A stretch of DNA of 64,000 bases from Flavobacterium defluvii (GTDB taxonomy: Bacteria; Bacteroidota; Bacteroidia; Flavobacteriales; Flavobacteriaceae), in the NCBI RefSeq assembly GCF_900129555.1, contig NZ_FQWC01000007.1, positions 204,279 through 268,278 of the forward strand. Direction: 5' to 3'. Positions 1 to 7,180 of the stretch are shown piece after piece. Position 1 is the first letter of the stretch; every line of letters starts with the position of its first letter. The notes below the pieces were generated by a model. The model was given only the letters and a program-made list of their open reading frames with translations. It made no database searches and was not told the origin of the DNA. Position numbers and translations under genes: made by a program.

Positions 1-490
1 TTGGTCCAACATTTTTCATTGCCGGATGAAACAGTGGAGCGTGCAAAACACAAATTCCTGCCTGATCGATACATTTTTCTAAAAATGAAGGATCGTTGCT
101 GAATTTAATTCCCATTTTTTCCATTACGTTACTTGATCCTGAAATAGAAGAAACACCGTAATTTCCATGTTTGGCTACTTTAATTCCTGCTCCGGCCGAA
201 ACAAAAGAAGCTAAAGTTGATATATTGAAAGTATCTTTTCCGTCACCGCCCGTTCCGCATAAATCGATTGTATTGTATGCTGATAAATCAACACGAATAC
301 ATAATTCTAATAATGCTTCGCGAAAGCCCGAAAGTTCATCAATCGTAATGCTTCGCATCATATAAACAGTCAAAAATGCCGAAATCTGACTCGGATTGTA
401 TTGACCTGTTGAGATATTAATCAAAACGTTTTTGGCTTCTTCTTTAGAAAGCACTTCGTGGTTGATTAATTTGTTTAATATAGTTTTCAT
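1..490 (-). CDS. trpD: Anthranilate phosphoribosyltransferase, 3' end cut off by window edge
   Basis: This enzyme transfers phosphoribose from PRPP to anthranilate in the second step of tryptophan synthesis, in the cytoplasm. About 163 N-terminal residues are visible; the rest lies left of the window. The start ATG is at 488-490. The N-terminal helical domain is followed by the PRPP-binding CGTGGDG motif near residue 72 and the KHGNYGVSSISGSS stretch that corresponds to the substrate-binding KHGN..SS.SGS signature of the family. HPAMKNVGP at the edge is also a family motif. The gene is downstream of trpG on the same strand, separated by about 150 bp that holds an inverted repeat. The remaining trp genes presumably follow beyond the edge. 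The identification is firm. Confidence 0.95.
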   Translation of the reverse strand, partial: MKTILNKLINHEVLSKEEAKNVLINISTGQYNPSQISAFLTVYMMRSITIDELSGFREALLELCIRVDLSAYNTIDLCGTGGDGKDTFNISTLASFVSAGAGIKVAKHGNYGVSSISGSSNVMEKMGIKFSNDPSFLEKCIDQAGICVLHAPLFHPAMKNVGP

Positions 491-496
491 TTTTTT

Positions 497-642
497 TTAA
501 GTCTTAAAGTCGAAAGTCGAAGGTCTTAAAGTCTTCACTTTTGACGTTTTTTAGAATTGATTAATTTTTAGTTTTAATGTGAAAGGTTAAGTTCTTAATA
601 TTTGACTTTATGACTTTCGACTTTTAAACTTTCGACTAACTT
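497..642. repeat. Intergenic inverted repeat between trpG and trpD
   Basis: The left part carries direct repeats of AAAGTCGAAAGTCG and GTCTTAAAGTC; the right part carries the complementary GACTTTCGACTTT. The two arms could form an imperfect hairpin in trp mRNA. It contains no ORF. It resembles the AT-rich intergenic palindromes seen elsewhere in this window but is a separate sequence family. Confidence 0.6.
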
Positions 643-1209
643 CTAACTCTTAATCCAATTCTCCAAAATCCTTTTTCCTTTTGGCGTAAGCACACTTTCA
701 GGATGAAACTGAACGCCTCTTACGTCAAATTTTTTGTGTCTTAGTGACATAATTTGTCCGTTTTCGTCGATTGAAGTTGCTTCTAGAACTTCGGGTAAAT
801 TACTGTCAACAACCCACGAATGGTATCTTCCAACTTCAAATTCGTTTCCTAAACCTTCAAACAAAATCTCATCAGAAACTACCGTTTTTACGTTTGTCGA
901 AACGCCGTGATATACTTTATCAAGGTTAGAAAGCGTTCCGCCAAAAACTTCTCCAATTGCCTGTTGTCCTAAACAAACACCAAGGATACTTTTTGTTGGG
1001 CTGTATTTTTCGATTACAGCTTTTAATAAACCTGCTTCATCAGGAATTCCTGGGCCAGGAGAAAGTAATATTTTATCAAAAGAAGCGATTTCGTCAATTT
1101 CGAATTCGTCGTTTCTATAAACCGTTACTTCACAGTTTAAATCTTCCAGATAGTGTACTAAGTTGTAAGTGAAACTATCGTAATTGTCTATAACTAATAT
1201 TTTTTTCAT
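643..1209 (-). CDS. trpG: Anthranilate synthase glutamine amidotransferase component
   Basis: A class I glutamine amidotransferase of 188 residues that releases ammonia from glutamine for TrpE, giving anthranilate from chorismate. The catalytic triad is visible: Cys79 in GVCLGQQ, His169 and Glu171 in FHPES. The oxyanion-hole motif SPGPGIPDEAG is at 50-60. The length is normal for a stand-alone TrpG rather than a TrpG-TrpD fusion. It lies between a small lipoprotein gene and trpD, all on the minus strand, and is expected to be transcribed from the attenuated trp promoter near 3426. PabA-type paralogues are similar, but placement between trpE and trpD decides for TrpG. Confidence 0.95.
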   Translation of the reverse strand: MKKILVIDNYDSFTYNLVHYLEDLNCEVTVYRNDEFEIDEIASFDKILLSPGPGIPDEAGLLKAVIEKYSPTKSILGVCLGQQAIGEVFGGTLSNLDKVYHGVSTNVKTVVSDEILFEGLGNEFEVGRYHSWVVDSNLPEVLEATSIDENGQIMSLRHKKFDVRGVQFHPESVLTPKGKRILENWIKS

Positions 1210-1219
1210 GTCTTTTGTT

Positions 1220-1292
1220 TTTGTTTCAGGTTTTCTTTGTTTCAGGTTTCAAGTTGTTGGAACGCGAAACCTGAAACTTTAAACTTGAAACT
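1220..1292. repeat. Inverted repeat with AAACCTGAAAC arms, copy 1
   Basis: GTTTCAGGTTT and CAAGTT on one side face AAACCTGAAACTTT on the other, between trpG and the lipoprotein gene. A related copy lies on the other side of the lipoprotein gene (1772-1820), so the small gene is bracketed by the same repeat family. Confidence 0.6.
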
Positions 1293-1298
1293 ATTTTT

Positions 1299-1742
1299 TT
1301 ATTTTTCTCGAACGTATTTTTCAGTAATAATTCGGTCGATTCCTAATTTTTCTACTTTTTCTACTCCTTTTTGAGTTAAGGTGTCGTTTTTAACTTTTAC
1401 AACAAACTCAAATTTTCCATTTTCCCATTGACGATTATTGAAGTACTCTAAATTTTCAGTATAAATACTATCTTTTAAAGTATATTTTCCGCCTCCGCCA
1501 AAAAACACCGCATTTGTTGAATCTTTACCATTATTTAAATCATGATTAAAAAAAGCAAAATGTGTATCGTTTATAATTTTAATCATTTTTGTTTTAGGGT
1601 TAAAAGTCGAGAAAGTTGAATCTTTTTCTGTCGTTTCAGCTGATATCAGACGCCAGGTTCCTTTAATTGGATTCTCTTTTTTTTCCGAATTACAAGCGGT
1701 TATACTAATGATTAAAACTAAAATTGAAATTGCTTTTTTCAT
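1299..1742 (-). CDS. Small exported lipoprotein, lipocalin-like, inside the trp operon
   Basis: A protein of 147 residues. Residues 1-17 form an SPII signal peptide whose lipobox ends at Cys17 (ITAC). The mature part begins KGTWRLIS, a pattern common at the start of small lipocalin-like or DUF4488-like beta-barrel lipoproteins of Bacteroidota, and is predicted to be mainly beta strand (GGGGKYTL, FEFVVKVKNDTL). I cannot assign a ligand. It sits between trpE and trpG, where most trp operons have no such gene, and is flanked on both sides by related inverted repeats. It is probably cotranscribed with trp genes. The lipoprotein call is firm; the fold call is tentative. Confidence 0.75.
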   Translation of the reverse strand: MKKAISILVLIISITACNSEKKENPIKGTWRLISAETTEKDSTFSTFNPKTKMIKIINDTHFAFFNHDLNNGKDSTNAVFFGGGGKYTLKDSIYTENLEYFNNRQWENGKFEFVVKVKNDTLTQKGVEKVEKLGIDRIITEKYVREK

Positions 1743-1771
1743 AATTTGTGGTTTTTATAGTTTGTTGTTAT

Positions 1772-1820
1772 TGTTTCAGGTTTCATGTTTCATGTTCTAA
1801 CAACTTGAAACCTGAAATAA
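1772..1820. repeat. Inverted repeat with AAACCTGAAA arms, copy 2
   Basis: GTTTCAGGTTTCATG faces CAACTTGAAACCTGAAAT. This is the same family as 1220-1292, placed between trpE and the lipoprotein gene. Confidence 0.6.
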
Positions 1821-1828
1821 AAGAAAAC

Positions 1829-3229
1829 TTATATTTTCTCAGCCATTTCCAGCGCTGTATTCAACGCTCTTAATTTATTATACACTTCCTGCATTTCGCT
1901 TTCTTCATCAGAACTTGCTACGATTCCCGCACCGGCCTGACAATGCAGTTGATGGTTTTTTGAAAGGAAAGTTCGTATCATAATCGCGTGATTAAAGTTT
2001 CCGTCGAAATCCATGAAACCAATTGCACCTCCATAGAAATTACGATTTGTTTTTTCGTAATCTTCAATCAACTGCATCGCTCTGTGTTTTGGAGCGCCGC
2101 TTAAAGTTCCTGCAGGAAAAGTATCGGCAACAACCTGCATTGTGGTCGCTTTGTCATGTAAATGTCCCGTAACTTTTGAAACCAAATGAATTACATGCGA
2201 GAAAAACTGAACTTCTCTGTATTTCTCCACATTCACGTCGTGACCATTTCTGCTTAAATCGTTTCTTGCCAAATCGACAAGCATTACGTGTTCGCTATTT
2301 TCTTTTTTATCTTCCGAAAGTTCTTTGGCTAAAAGTGCATCACGTTCGTCATTTCCGGTTCTTTTAAAAGTTCCGGCGATTGGATGAATTTCGGCTTTTC
2401 TGTTTTTTACGATAATTTGTGCTTCTGGCGAAGAACCAAATATTTTGAAATCTCCGTAATCAAAAAAGAATAGGTAAGGAGAAGGGTTGATGCTTCTTAA
2501 AGCTCTGTAAACATTGAATTCGTCACCTTTAAAACCTTGTGTAAAACGACGAGAAAGTACTAATTGAAAAACATCTCCGCGGAAACAGTGTTTTTTAGCT
2601 AAAGCGACGTTATGTTTGAATTCGTCATCGGTTAAGTTAGAAAAACCTTCGCCTTCTTTTGAAAATTTATAAGAGGCAATATTTCTTGACTGCAGTAATT
2701 GTTCAATTTCAGAAATATTGTTTTTCCCATCTACGCTGTGGCAGAAAATATAAGCTTCATTCTTAAAGTGATTAATTGCAATGATGTTTTGATAAACTGC
2801 ATAAAAAACATCCGGAATTGAAGTGGCATTATCTTTTTTAGCTATCGAAACTTTTTCAAAATAACGAACGGCATCATAAGAAATGTATCCGAATAAACCG
2901 TTATTAATGAATTTAAAATCGTTTTTTTCTGATTGAAATTTGCTTGAAAATTCCTGAATAACTTCTGGAATGTTTGTTGAAGCATCGATTTTAGTTTGTT
3001 CCGAAGTTCCGTCAGGAAAAGTTTTAGAAATTGTTTCGTTTTCGATTTTAATCGTTGCAATCGGGTTACAGCAGATGTACGAAAAGCTATTGTCATTTCC
3101 GTGATAATCACTACTTTCCAGTAATAAACTATTAGGGAATTTGTCTCTTATTTTAAAATAAATACTAACCGGCGTAATGGTGTCTGCCAGAATTTGTTTG
3201 TAATGTGTGTTGAGTATAAACGGTTTCAA
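1829..3229 (-). CDS. trpE: Anthranilate synthase component I
   Basis: The chorismate-binding subunit (466 residues) that makes anthranilate with ammonia from TrpG. The N-terminal domain carries LLLESS at 35-40, corresponding to the LLES element of the tryptophan feedback site in the family. The C-terminal chorismate-binding domain shows IAGTFKRTG, DLARNDLSR, FPAGTLSGAPK and the terminal CQAGAGIVASSDEESE motif, all as expected for an active enzyme. The length is slightly short of the proteobacterial form but normal for Bacteroidota. It is the first structural gene of the operon, about 120 nt downstream of the leader peptide. Both feedback inhibition and attenuation are therefore likely controls. 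Confidence 0.96.
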   Translation of the reverse strand: MKPFILNTHYKQILADTITPVSIYFKIRDKFPNSLLLESSDYHGNDNSFSYICCNPIATIKIENETISKTFPDGTSEQTKIDASTNIPEVIQEFSSKFQSEKNDFKFINNGLFGYISYDAVRYFEKVSIAKKDNATSIPDVFYAVYQNIIAINHFKNEAYIFCHSVDGKNNISEIEQLLQSRNIASYKFSKEGEGFSNLTDDEFKHNVALAKKHCFRGDVFQLVLSRRFTQGFKGDEFNVYRALRSINPSPYLFFFDYGDFKIFGSSPEAQIIVKNRKAEIHPIAGTFKRTGNDERDALLAKELSEDKKENSEHVMLVDLARNDLSRNGHDVNVEKYREVQFFSHVIHLVSKVTGHLHDKATTMQVVADTFPAGTLSGAPKHRAMQLIEDYEKTNRNFYGGAIGFMDFDGNFNHAIMIRTFLSKNHQLHCQAGAGIVASSDEESEMQEVYNKLRALNTALEMAEKI

Positions 3230-3280
3230 AGTATGTTGTTTTTTTAGTTTTAATATATTTTTCTACTAAAGTTTTGATCA

Positions 3281-3313
3281 AAAAAAAAGGCTTGTCGTGA
3301 TGACAAGCCTTTT
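3281..3313 (-). terminator. Attenuator terminator of the trp operon
   Basis: On the minus strand a 12-bp perfect stem (AAAAGGCTTGTC / GACAAGCCTTTT) with a 5-nt loop is followed by a run of U. It lies between the leader peptide stop codon and trpE. Just downstream of the leader ORF (3340-3350) is ACGAAGCTTCC. It can pair with GGAAG next to the Trp codons, or, with two single-base bulges, with AAGGCTTGT of the terminator's left arm. This gives the 1:2, 2:3 and 3:4 pairings of a classical ribosome-mediated attenuator. The terminator is seen directly; the alternative pairings are my reading. Confidence 0.85.
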
Positions 3314-3350
3314 AAATTTATAGTTTTGAAAATACCATAGGAAGCTTCGT

Positions 3351-3407
3351 TCACGACGTTTGACGTAAATTCTTCCACCACCAAGTATTGTTCATTATTG
3401 TTCTCAT
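3351..3407 (-). CDS. trpL: trp operon leader peptide with three tandem Trp codons
   Basis: An 18-codon ORF reading MRTIMNNTWWWKNLRQTS and then a TGA stop. Codons 9-11 (3375-3383) are TGG TGG TGG. Three consecutive Trp codons in so short an ORF directly upstream of a terminator and trpE are very unlikely by chance. The ATG lies about 13-20 nt after the proposed transcription start. When charged tRNA-Trp is scarce the ribosome should stall over the GGAAG segment and free the downstream antiterminator strand. The peptide itself is presumably not functional. Confidence 0.88.
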   Translation of the reverse strand: MRTIMNNTWWWKNLRQTS

Positions 3408-3425
3408 TTCTTTATTTTGATGTGA

Positions 3426-3433
3426 CAAAGATA
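3426..3433 (-). promoter_or_regulatory. Bacteroidota -7 element of the trp operon (TATCTTTG)
   Basis: A match to TAnnTTTG on the minus strand, about 19 nt upstream of the leader peptide ATG. No convincing -33 TTG is found at the usual distance, so the promoter call rests on the -7 box and position. Confidence 0.6.
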
Positions 3434-3530
3434 TAAATGTAATTTGAATTAGAATACATAAAATCTCAAAAAAAACTTTTCGAATTTTTAAAATTTGTTA
3501 AATTTTGAATTCTGAGTTTTTTATAAAAGC

Positions 3531-4808
3531 TTAATTTCCAATTGCAATAGTGTTATTTACATTAGCTCTAAAATCTGGATTTCCTTTGATATTTGGCAGT
3601 GTAAACAACTCGCTATTCTTCCATTTTGAGTATTCTATATTCGAATTTGGATTGTAATAATTTTGAATTTCGTCATTTGCGCTAGAAGATTCGCTGGTGA
3701 TTCCGCCATTGCAATTGTTTACAATTATGTTTTTGAAACTCAGTTTAGCCAGATTTTCTTTCCCGCTTCCAATGTTACTTTCTAACAAAACAAAAGGCGA
3801 AAAACCAGATACAATGGCATTGCTTAAATTGAAATATGTATTTTCTCTAACAAAAACAGATTCTCGAACTAATCCCTGATTGTTTTCTTCTAAATTAACC
3901 AAAGTAATGTTGCTGGCATTAATTTTAGTCATTTTTTTGCTCATATCTGTGTTTTGAACTTTGTCGTATGAATCAACTTCGAAACATCTTGAGCCTGAAA
4001 TATCTGATGAAAAAGGATGACGAATCGCAATACTATTATTGATATTGATTTGTGCGCCTTGTGTAAAATCAAAATCATCATCTGTAGTTCTATACGAAAT
4101 TAAATTTGTCATATTCAAATCTCCACCGTAACATTCGAAAGAATCGTCGTTAGAAAAGCTGATTTGAATATTATTTAAAATCGTTTTTCTTCCAACACCT
4201 GCTAACGAAAGTCCGTTAAGTTCTTTTTCAGAACTTAATTTTCTGCCGGCAAATTCTACTCTGACATATTTTAAAATTCCGGAATTATCTTCGGCATCCT
4301 GACCTCCGTAATGATTTAAAATAGGATCTAAATTAAAAGGAAGTGTATGAAGTCCGCCAAGTGAGTTAATTGGTGCTTTTCCTAAAATGATGATTCCGCC
4401 CCAGTCGCCCGGGCGCCTGTCTGCAATTTCTTTGTTTGAAGTAAAAACAATTGGATCAGTTTCTAAACCTTCGGCTACAATTTTTGCTCCATTTGTAACT
4501 ACAAGTGTACCGCAGGTTTTATCATCGCCTCGAATTACTGTTCCTGGCTCAATAGTTAAGATTGCATTATTGGTTACATAGACAATTCCGACTAATTGAT
4601 AAGTATTTCGCTTTACCAATCTTGTGTCTTTGTCGATTGTTCCCGCAATTATATTCGTAGCTTCGCTGTATTCTTGTTTAGCAGGATTAAAATTGGTCCA
4701 GTTGTTCATCCAGTTATTAGTACCAATAATTCCTTTTGCCTGCTGCTGGGCTTGTAGAAAAAAAGTGCTTAAAAGTGTAATAATTATAACACGTATTTTT
4801 GTTTTCAT
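3531..4808 (-). CDS. Secreted repeat-rich protein of unknown function
   Basis: A protein of 425 residues with a cleavable signal peptide (residues 1-20, ending FFLQAQ). The segment ILTIEPGTVIRGDD (about 85-98) followed by GTLVVTNGAKIVAEG and PIVFTSNKE is the recurring start of a large Bacteroidota family of secreted proteins, in which beta-helical ladders are expected. DWGGIIILGKAPIN is another recurring element of that family. No type IX sorting domain, lipobox or catalytic motif is visible, so it probably reaches the periplasm or outer surface by another route. The gene stands alone, with its own upstream region of about 200 bp and the terminator at 4942-4981 separating it from yceI. Function unknown. 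Confidence 0.75.
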   Translation of the reverse strand: MKTKIRVIIITLLSTFFLQAQQQAKGIIGTNNWMNNWTNFNPAKQEYSEATNIIAGTIDKDTRLVKRNTYQLVGIVYVTNNAILTIEPGTVIRGDDKTCGTLVVTNGAKIVAEGLETDPIVFTSNKEIADRRPGDWGGIIILGKAPINSLGGLHTLPFNLDPILNHYGGQDAEDNSGILKYVRVEFAGRKLSSEKELNGLSLAGVGRKTILNNIQISFSNDDSFECYGGDLNMTNLISYRTTDDDFDFTQGAQININNSIAIRHPFSSDISGSRCFEVDSYDKVQNTDMSKKMTKINASNITLVNLEENNQGLVRESVFVRENTYFNLSNAIVSGFSPFVLLESNIGSGKENLAKLSFKNIIVNNCNGGITSESSSANDEIQNYYNPNSNIEYSKWKNSELFTLPNIKGNPDFRANVNNTIAIGN

Positions 4809-4941
4809 AGCTATAATTTTAATGTCTAGTTTTGGATTTTTAATTCCTCAAAATTAGACCCCGAATGTTAATCAATACGGGCATAGTTATTATGAAAGCG
4901 TTATTTTACGGTTAAGAATGTTATGTTTATGAAAAGGATAA

Positions 4942-4981
4942 TAAAAAAAAGAAACCCCAATAGAATTAACTATTGGGGTTT
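4942..4981 (-). terminator. Intrinsic terminator after yceI
   Basis: A 12-bp stem AAACCCCAATAG / CTATTGGGGTTT with a 6-nt loop. On the minus strand it is followed by a run of U (4942-4950 read in reverse), 30 nt past the yceI stop codon. Confidence 0.85.
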
Positions 4982-5011
4982 TTCTTTATATATGAATTAG
5001 TAAGCCTGAAA

Positions 5012-5578
5012 TTAGAATTTTAAAGCTACAGTTAATTCAAATTCGTCATTGATAGTTTTATCTCCTAAACCTTCGAAGAAACTTCCAGAACCATATTTAA
5101 TATCGTATTTAGTTCTGTCTACTTTAAAAGCAGTTGTTGCAGTGTTTCCAGCTACAGTAATATCAAAAGTTACAGGTTTAGTGATTCCTTTGATAGTTAA
5201 ATCAGCAGTTACAGTATAAACGTCAGCAGATTTAGCACCAATTTTTTTGAAAACTAATTTTGAAGTTGGGAATTTTTCAGTTCCAAAGAAATCGTCAGCT
5301 TTTAAGTGACCGTTTAATTTACCTTGGTATTCTCCAGTTAAATCTGTAGAAGTTAAAGAAGTCATATCAACTGTAAAGCTTCCTCCAACTAATTTTTTTC
5401 CTTTGAAAACTACAGCACCTTCTTTAAAGTTTACTGTTCCAGAGTGCTCTCCAGTTACTTTTTTACCTACCCATTTAATAGTAGAAGCTTTTACGTCGAT
5501 TTTTTTAGTTTGAGCGTTTACTGAGATACCAGCAGCTGCTACGAATAATGCAATTGCAATTGTTTTTAAATTTTTCAT
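5012..5578 (-). CDS. YceI-family periplasmic lipocalin-like protein
   Basis: A protein of 188 residues with a signal peptide (1-22, cleavage after VNAQ). The mature domain shows the YceI pattern: STIKWVGKKVTGEHSGTVNFKEG, the central DFFGTEKFPTSKLVFKKI, and ITKPVTFDITV before a C-terminal DEFELTVALKF. YceI proteins form a lipocalin-like barrel that binds long isoprenoid chains; the ligand here is unknown. It follows the nitroreductase by 31 nt and probably belongs to the marR-controlled unit. The family call is firm; the physiological role is inferred only. Confidence 0.9.
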   Translation of the reverse strand: MKNLKTIAIALFVAAAGISVNAQTKKIDVKASTIKWVGKKVTGEHSGTVNFKEGAVVFKGKKLVGGSFTVDMTSLTSTDLTGEYQGKLNGHLKADDFFGTEKFPTSKLVFKKIGAKSADVYTVTADLTIKGITKPVTFDITVAGNTATTAFKVDRTKYDIKYGSGSFFEGLGDKTINDEFELTVALKF

Positions 5579-5609
5579 GTTGTTAAAATTTGAATTTGAT
5601 TAATAATAA

Positions 5610-6242
5610 TTATATAGTGATAAATAATTCCTCGTGAGATTTTCTAACTTTTTTGAAATGCTGAGCGTCATCCTCATCATGTCTGTACCCTACAGCAGCA
5701 ATAACAGCAGCATTTAAGCCAAGTTTATCGAAACCTAAGATTCTGTTGAATTCTGCCGCGTTGAAACCTTCCATAGGTGTAGCATCTATTTTTAATTCAG
5801 ATGCTGCAGCTAATAATGTTCCTAAAGCAATATAAGTTTGTTTTGCTGTCCAGATATTTTTAGCATCCTGTGATAAATTTGAAATCACGCCGTTCATCAT
5901 ATCTGCAAAGCCACCTAAAGCTTCGGTAGGAATACCTCTTGTTTCGCTAATGTTTTTGATGTAAGCGGCTACAGATTCTTCTCCGGTGTTTAAGTCATTT
6001 GCAAAAACAAAAATTTGAGAAGCATCTGTAAGTTGTGTTTGTCCGTAAGCAGCTGCTTTTAATTGTTCTCTAATTTCAGGATTTTCGACGATAACAACTT
6101 TATAAGGCTGTAATCCGTATGAAGAAGCAGCTAATCTAACAGCTTCTTTAATAGTATTTAAATCTGCAGAAGATATTTTTTTAGATGCATCATATTTTTT
6201 AGTTGCATATCTCCAATTTAAATTCTCTAATAATGTGCTCAT
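5610..6242 (-). CDS. NAD(P)H-dependent oxidoreductase, nitroreductase family
   Basis: A flavoprotein of 210 residues, similar in length and pattern to NfsB/YdgI-type nitroreductases: an N-terminal WRYATKKYDASKKIS with the Arg/Lys FMN-phosphate contacts, AASSYGLQPYKVVIVENPEIRE, and the C-terminal VIAAVGYRHDEDD followed by KKVRKS. These enzymes reduce nitroaromatics or quinones with FMN. The gene begins 4 nt after the marR stop codon, so expression is almost certainly coupled to MarR. A role in quinone or electrophile detoxification fits the pairing, but the real substrate is unknown. Confidence 0.9.
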   Translation of the reverse strand: MSTLLENLNWRYATKKYDASKKISSADLNTIKEAVRLAASSYGLQPYKVVIVENPEIREQLKAAAYGQTQLTDASQIFVFANDLNTGEESVAAYIKNISETRGIPTEALGGFADMMNGVISNLSQDAKNIWTAKQTYIALGTLLAAASELKIDATPMEGFNAAEFNRILGFDKLGLNAAVIAAVGYRHDEDDAQHFKKVRKSHEELFITI

Positions 6243-6246
6243 AATA

Positions 6247-6708
6247 TTAATTTTGTTGGGTTCGGTATTTTTCTAATAATTTATTTAATAATTCTAATTC
6301 TTCCTGACTTATATTGTCGGCAAACATACGCTCGTGCTCGTCTACCTTTGGATCTAATTCTTTTAAAACATCCAGTCCTTTTTGTGTAATTAAAACCTCG
6401 ATCTTGCGGCGGTTTCCGGGACAAACATTTCTTGTCACAAATTCCTTCAATAATAATTTGTCAACTAATCGGGTAGTGTTGCTTGTTTTAGCCAGCATAC
6501 GTTCTTGTATCACACACATATTAGCAGGTTTTCCTTTTTGTCCTCTTAATATACGCAGCACATTATATTGTTCTCCAGACAGATCATACGGTTTCATTAT
6601 TTCGCTGAAATGATCCTGAATCACATTTTGTGTGTACATAATGTTCAGAATAACTTTTTTCGCATTATCCATCTTAACCGTACTCTTAATAACCTCTTCA
6701 ATTGTCAT
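6247..6708 (-). CDS. MarR-family transcriptional regulator
   Basis: A winged-helix repressor of 153 residues. The recognition region ANMCVIQERMLAKTSNTTRLVDKLLLKEFVTRNVCPGNRRKIEVLITQKGLDVL shows the MarR order: helix-turn-helix, then the wing with the DxR-like NRRK, then LTxxG-like ITQKG. It is first in a three-gene unit with the nitroreductase and yceI. Two palindromes overlap its promoter (6724-6767), so autoregulation is likely. Cys residues near 52 and 92 could serve redox sensing as in some MarR/DUF24 proteins, but nothing in the sequence proves this. Confidence 0.92.
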   Translation of the reverse strand: MTIEEVIKSTVKMDNAKKVILNIMYTQNVIQDHFSEIMKPYDLSGEQYNVLRILRGQKGKPANMCVIQERMLAKTSNTTRLVDKLLLKEFVTRNVCPGNRRKIEVLITQKGLDVLKELDPKVDEHERMFADNISQEELELLNKLLEKYRTQQN

Positions 6709-6723
6709 AGTCGTAAGTGTATA

Positions 6724-6767
6724 ATTTGTATATACAAATGTATAAACTTTAATAGTTGTATATACAA
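6724..6767 (-). promoter_or_regulatory. Promoter with two MarR-type operators
   Basis: Two inverted repeats with the same core lie upstream of marR: ATTTGTATATACAAAT at 6724-6739 and TTGTATATACAA at 6756-6767. Their centres are exactly 30 bp apart, about three helical turns. On the minus strand a -7 box TACATTTG (6735-6742) lies in the first palindrome and a TTG -33 box (6765-6767) ends the second, with 22 nt between them. Binding to both sites would cover the entire promoter. MarR is the obvious candidate ligand. Confidence 0.82.
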
Positions 6768-6989
6768 ATGTTGTGTTAATTTTTTGTTAATTTGAAATAT
6801 TGCTGATTCTCAATAAAATAAAACTAGAATAAAAATAGCATATTTTTAGTTTTAAAACGCTGACATAATGATATTTAACTTAAAATTAAAATGGCTTATT
6901 TCAACTTGTGCAATGTTTTGGATTCTAATGGAGTTCTTACAATTCAAAATATGCATTTTTACAAAATCAAATTCAAAATTTTAATAATA

Positions 6990-7105
6990 GGGGCGTGCCA
7001 CCATCCCGATAAGAGGGCAAAACAACTTTGCGCTTATACGCCCTCTTATCGGGATGCTGTCGGGCTTTCGCTGCTACTTCGGTAGCTTAGCTCAATCCCT
7101 CACGC
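6990..7105. repeat. Dispersed palindromic element with GCGTGCC / CACGC ends
   Basis: A 116-bp non-coding block. It begins GGGGCGTGCC and contains a perfect 17-bp hairpin CATCCCGATAAGAGGGC / GCCCTCTTATCGGGATG (7002-7018 and 7040-7056). It continues with GTCGGGCTTTCGCTGC and ends CAATCCCTCACGC. I recall elements of this build as repeated intergenic sequences in Flavobacterium genomes; only one copy is in this window. It is more GC-rich than its surroundings. The ORF that can be drawn through it is not a gene. The rest of the 472-bp gap (6768-6989) shows no feature I can support. Confidence 0.7.
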
Positions 7106-7120
7106 AGGCAAACGAAATAA

Positions 7121-7157
7121 AAACCCCGACAGGTTTTCCAGAAACCTGTCGGGGTTT
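7121..7157 (-). terminator. Strong terminator after the GNAT gene
   Basis: A perfect 16-bp stem AAACCCCGACAGGTTT / AAACCTGTCGGGGTTT with a 5-nt loop, 24 nt beyond the acetyltransferase stop codon. The downstream U-run on the minus strand is short and interrupted. Confidence 0.75.
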
Positions 7158-7180
7158 AAATATATTATTTAAATAAAGAA

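Noticed and set aside
3230..3420. T-box or tryptophan riboswitch in the trp leader
   Set aside because: The T-box sequence and stem I are absent; the short ORF with three Trp codons explains the region better.
6891..7085. ORF of 64 codons on the plus strand across the GCGTGCC repeat
   Set aside because: It crosses the palindromic element, has no family resemblance and no promoter, and its sequence is explained by the repeat.
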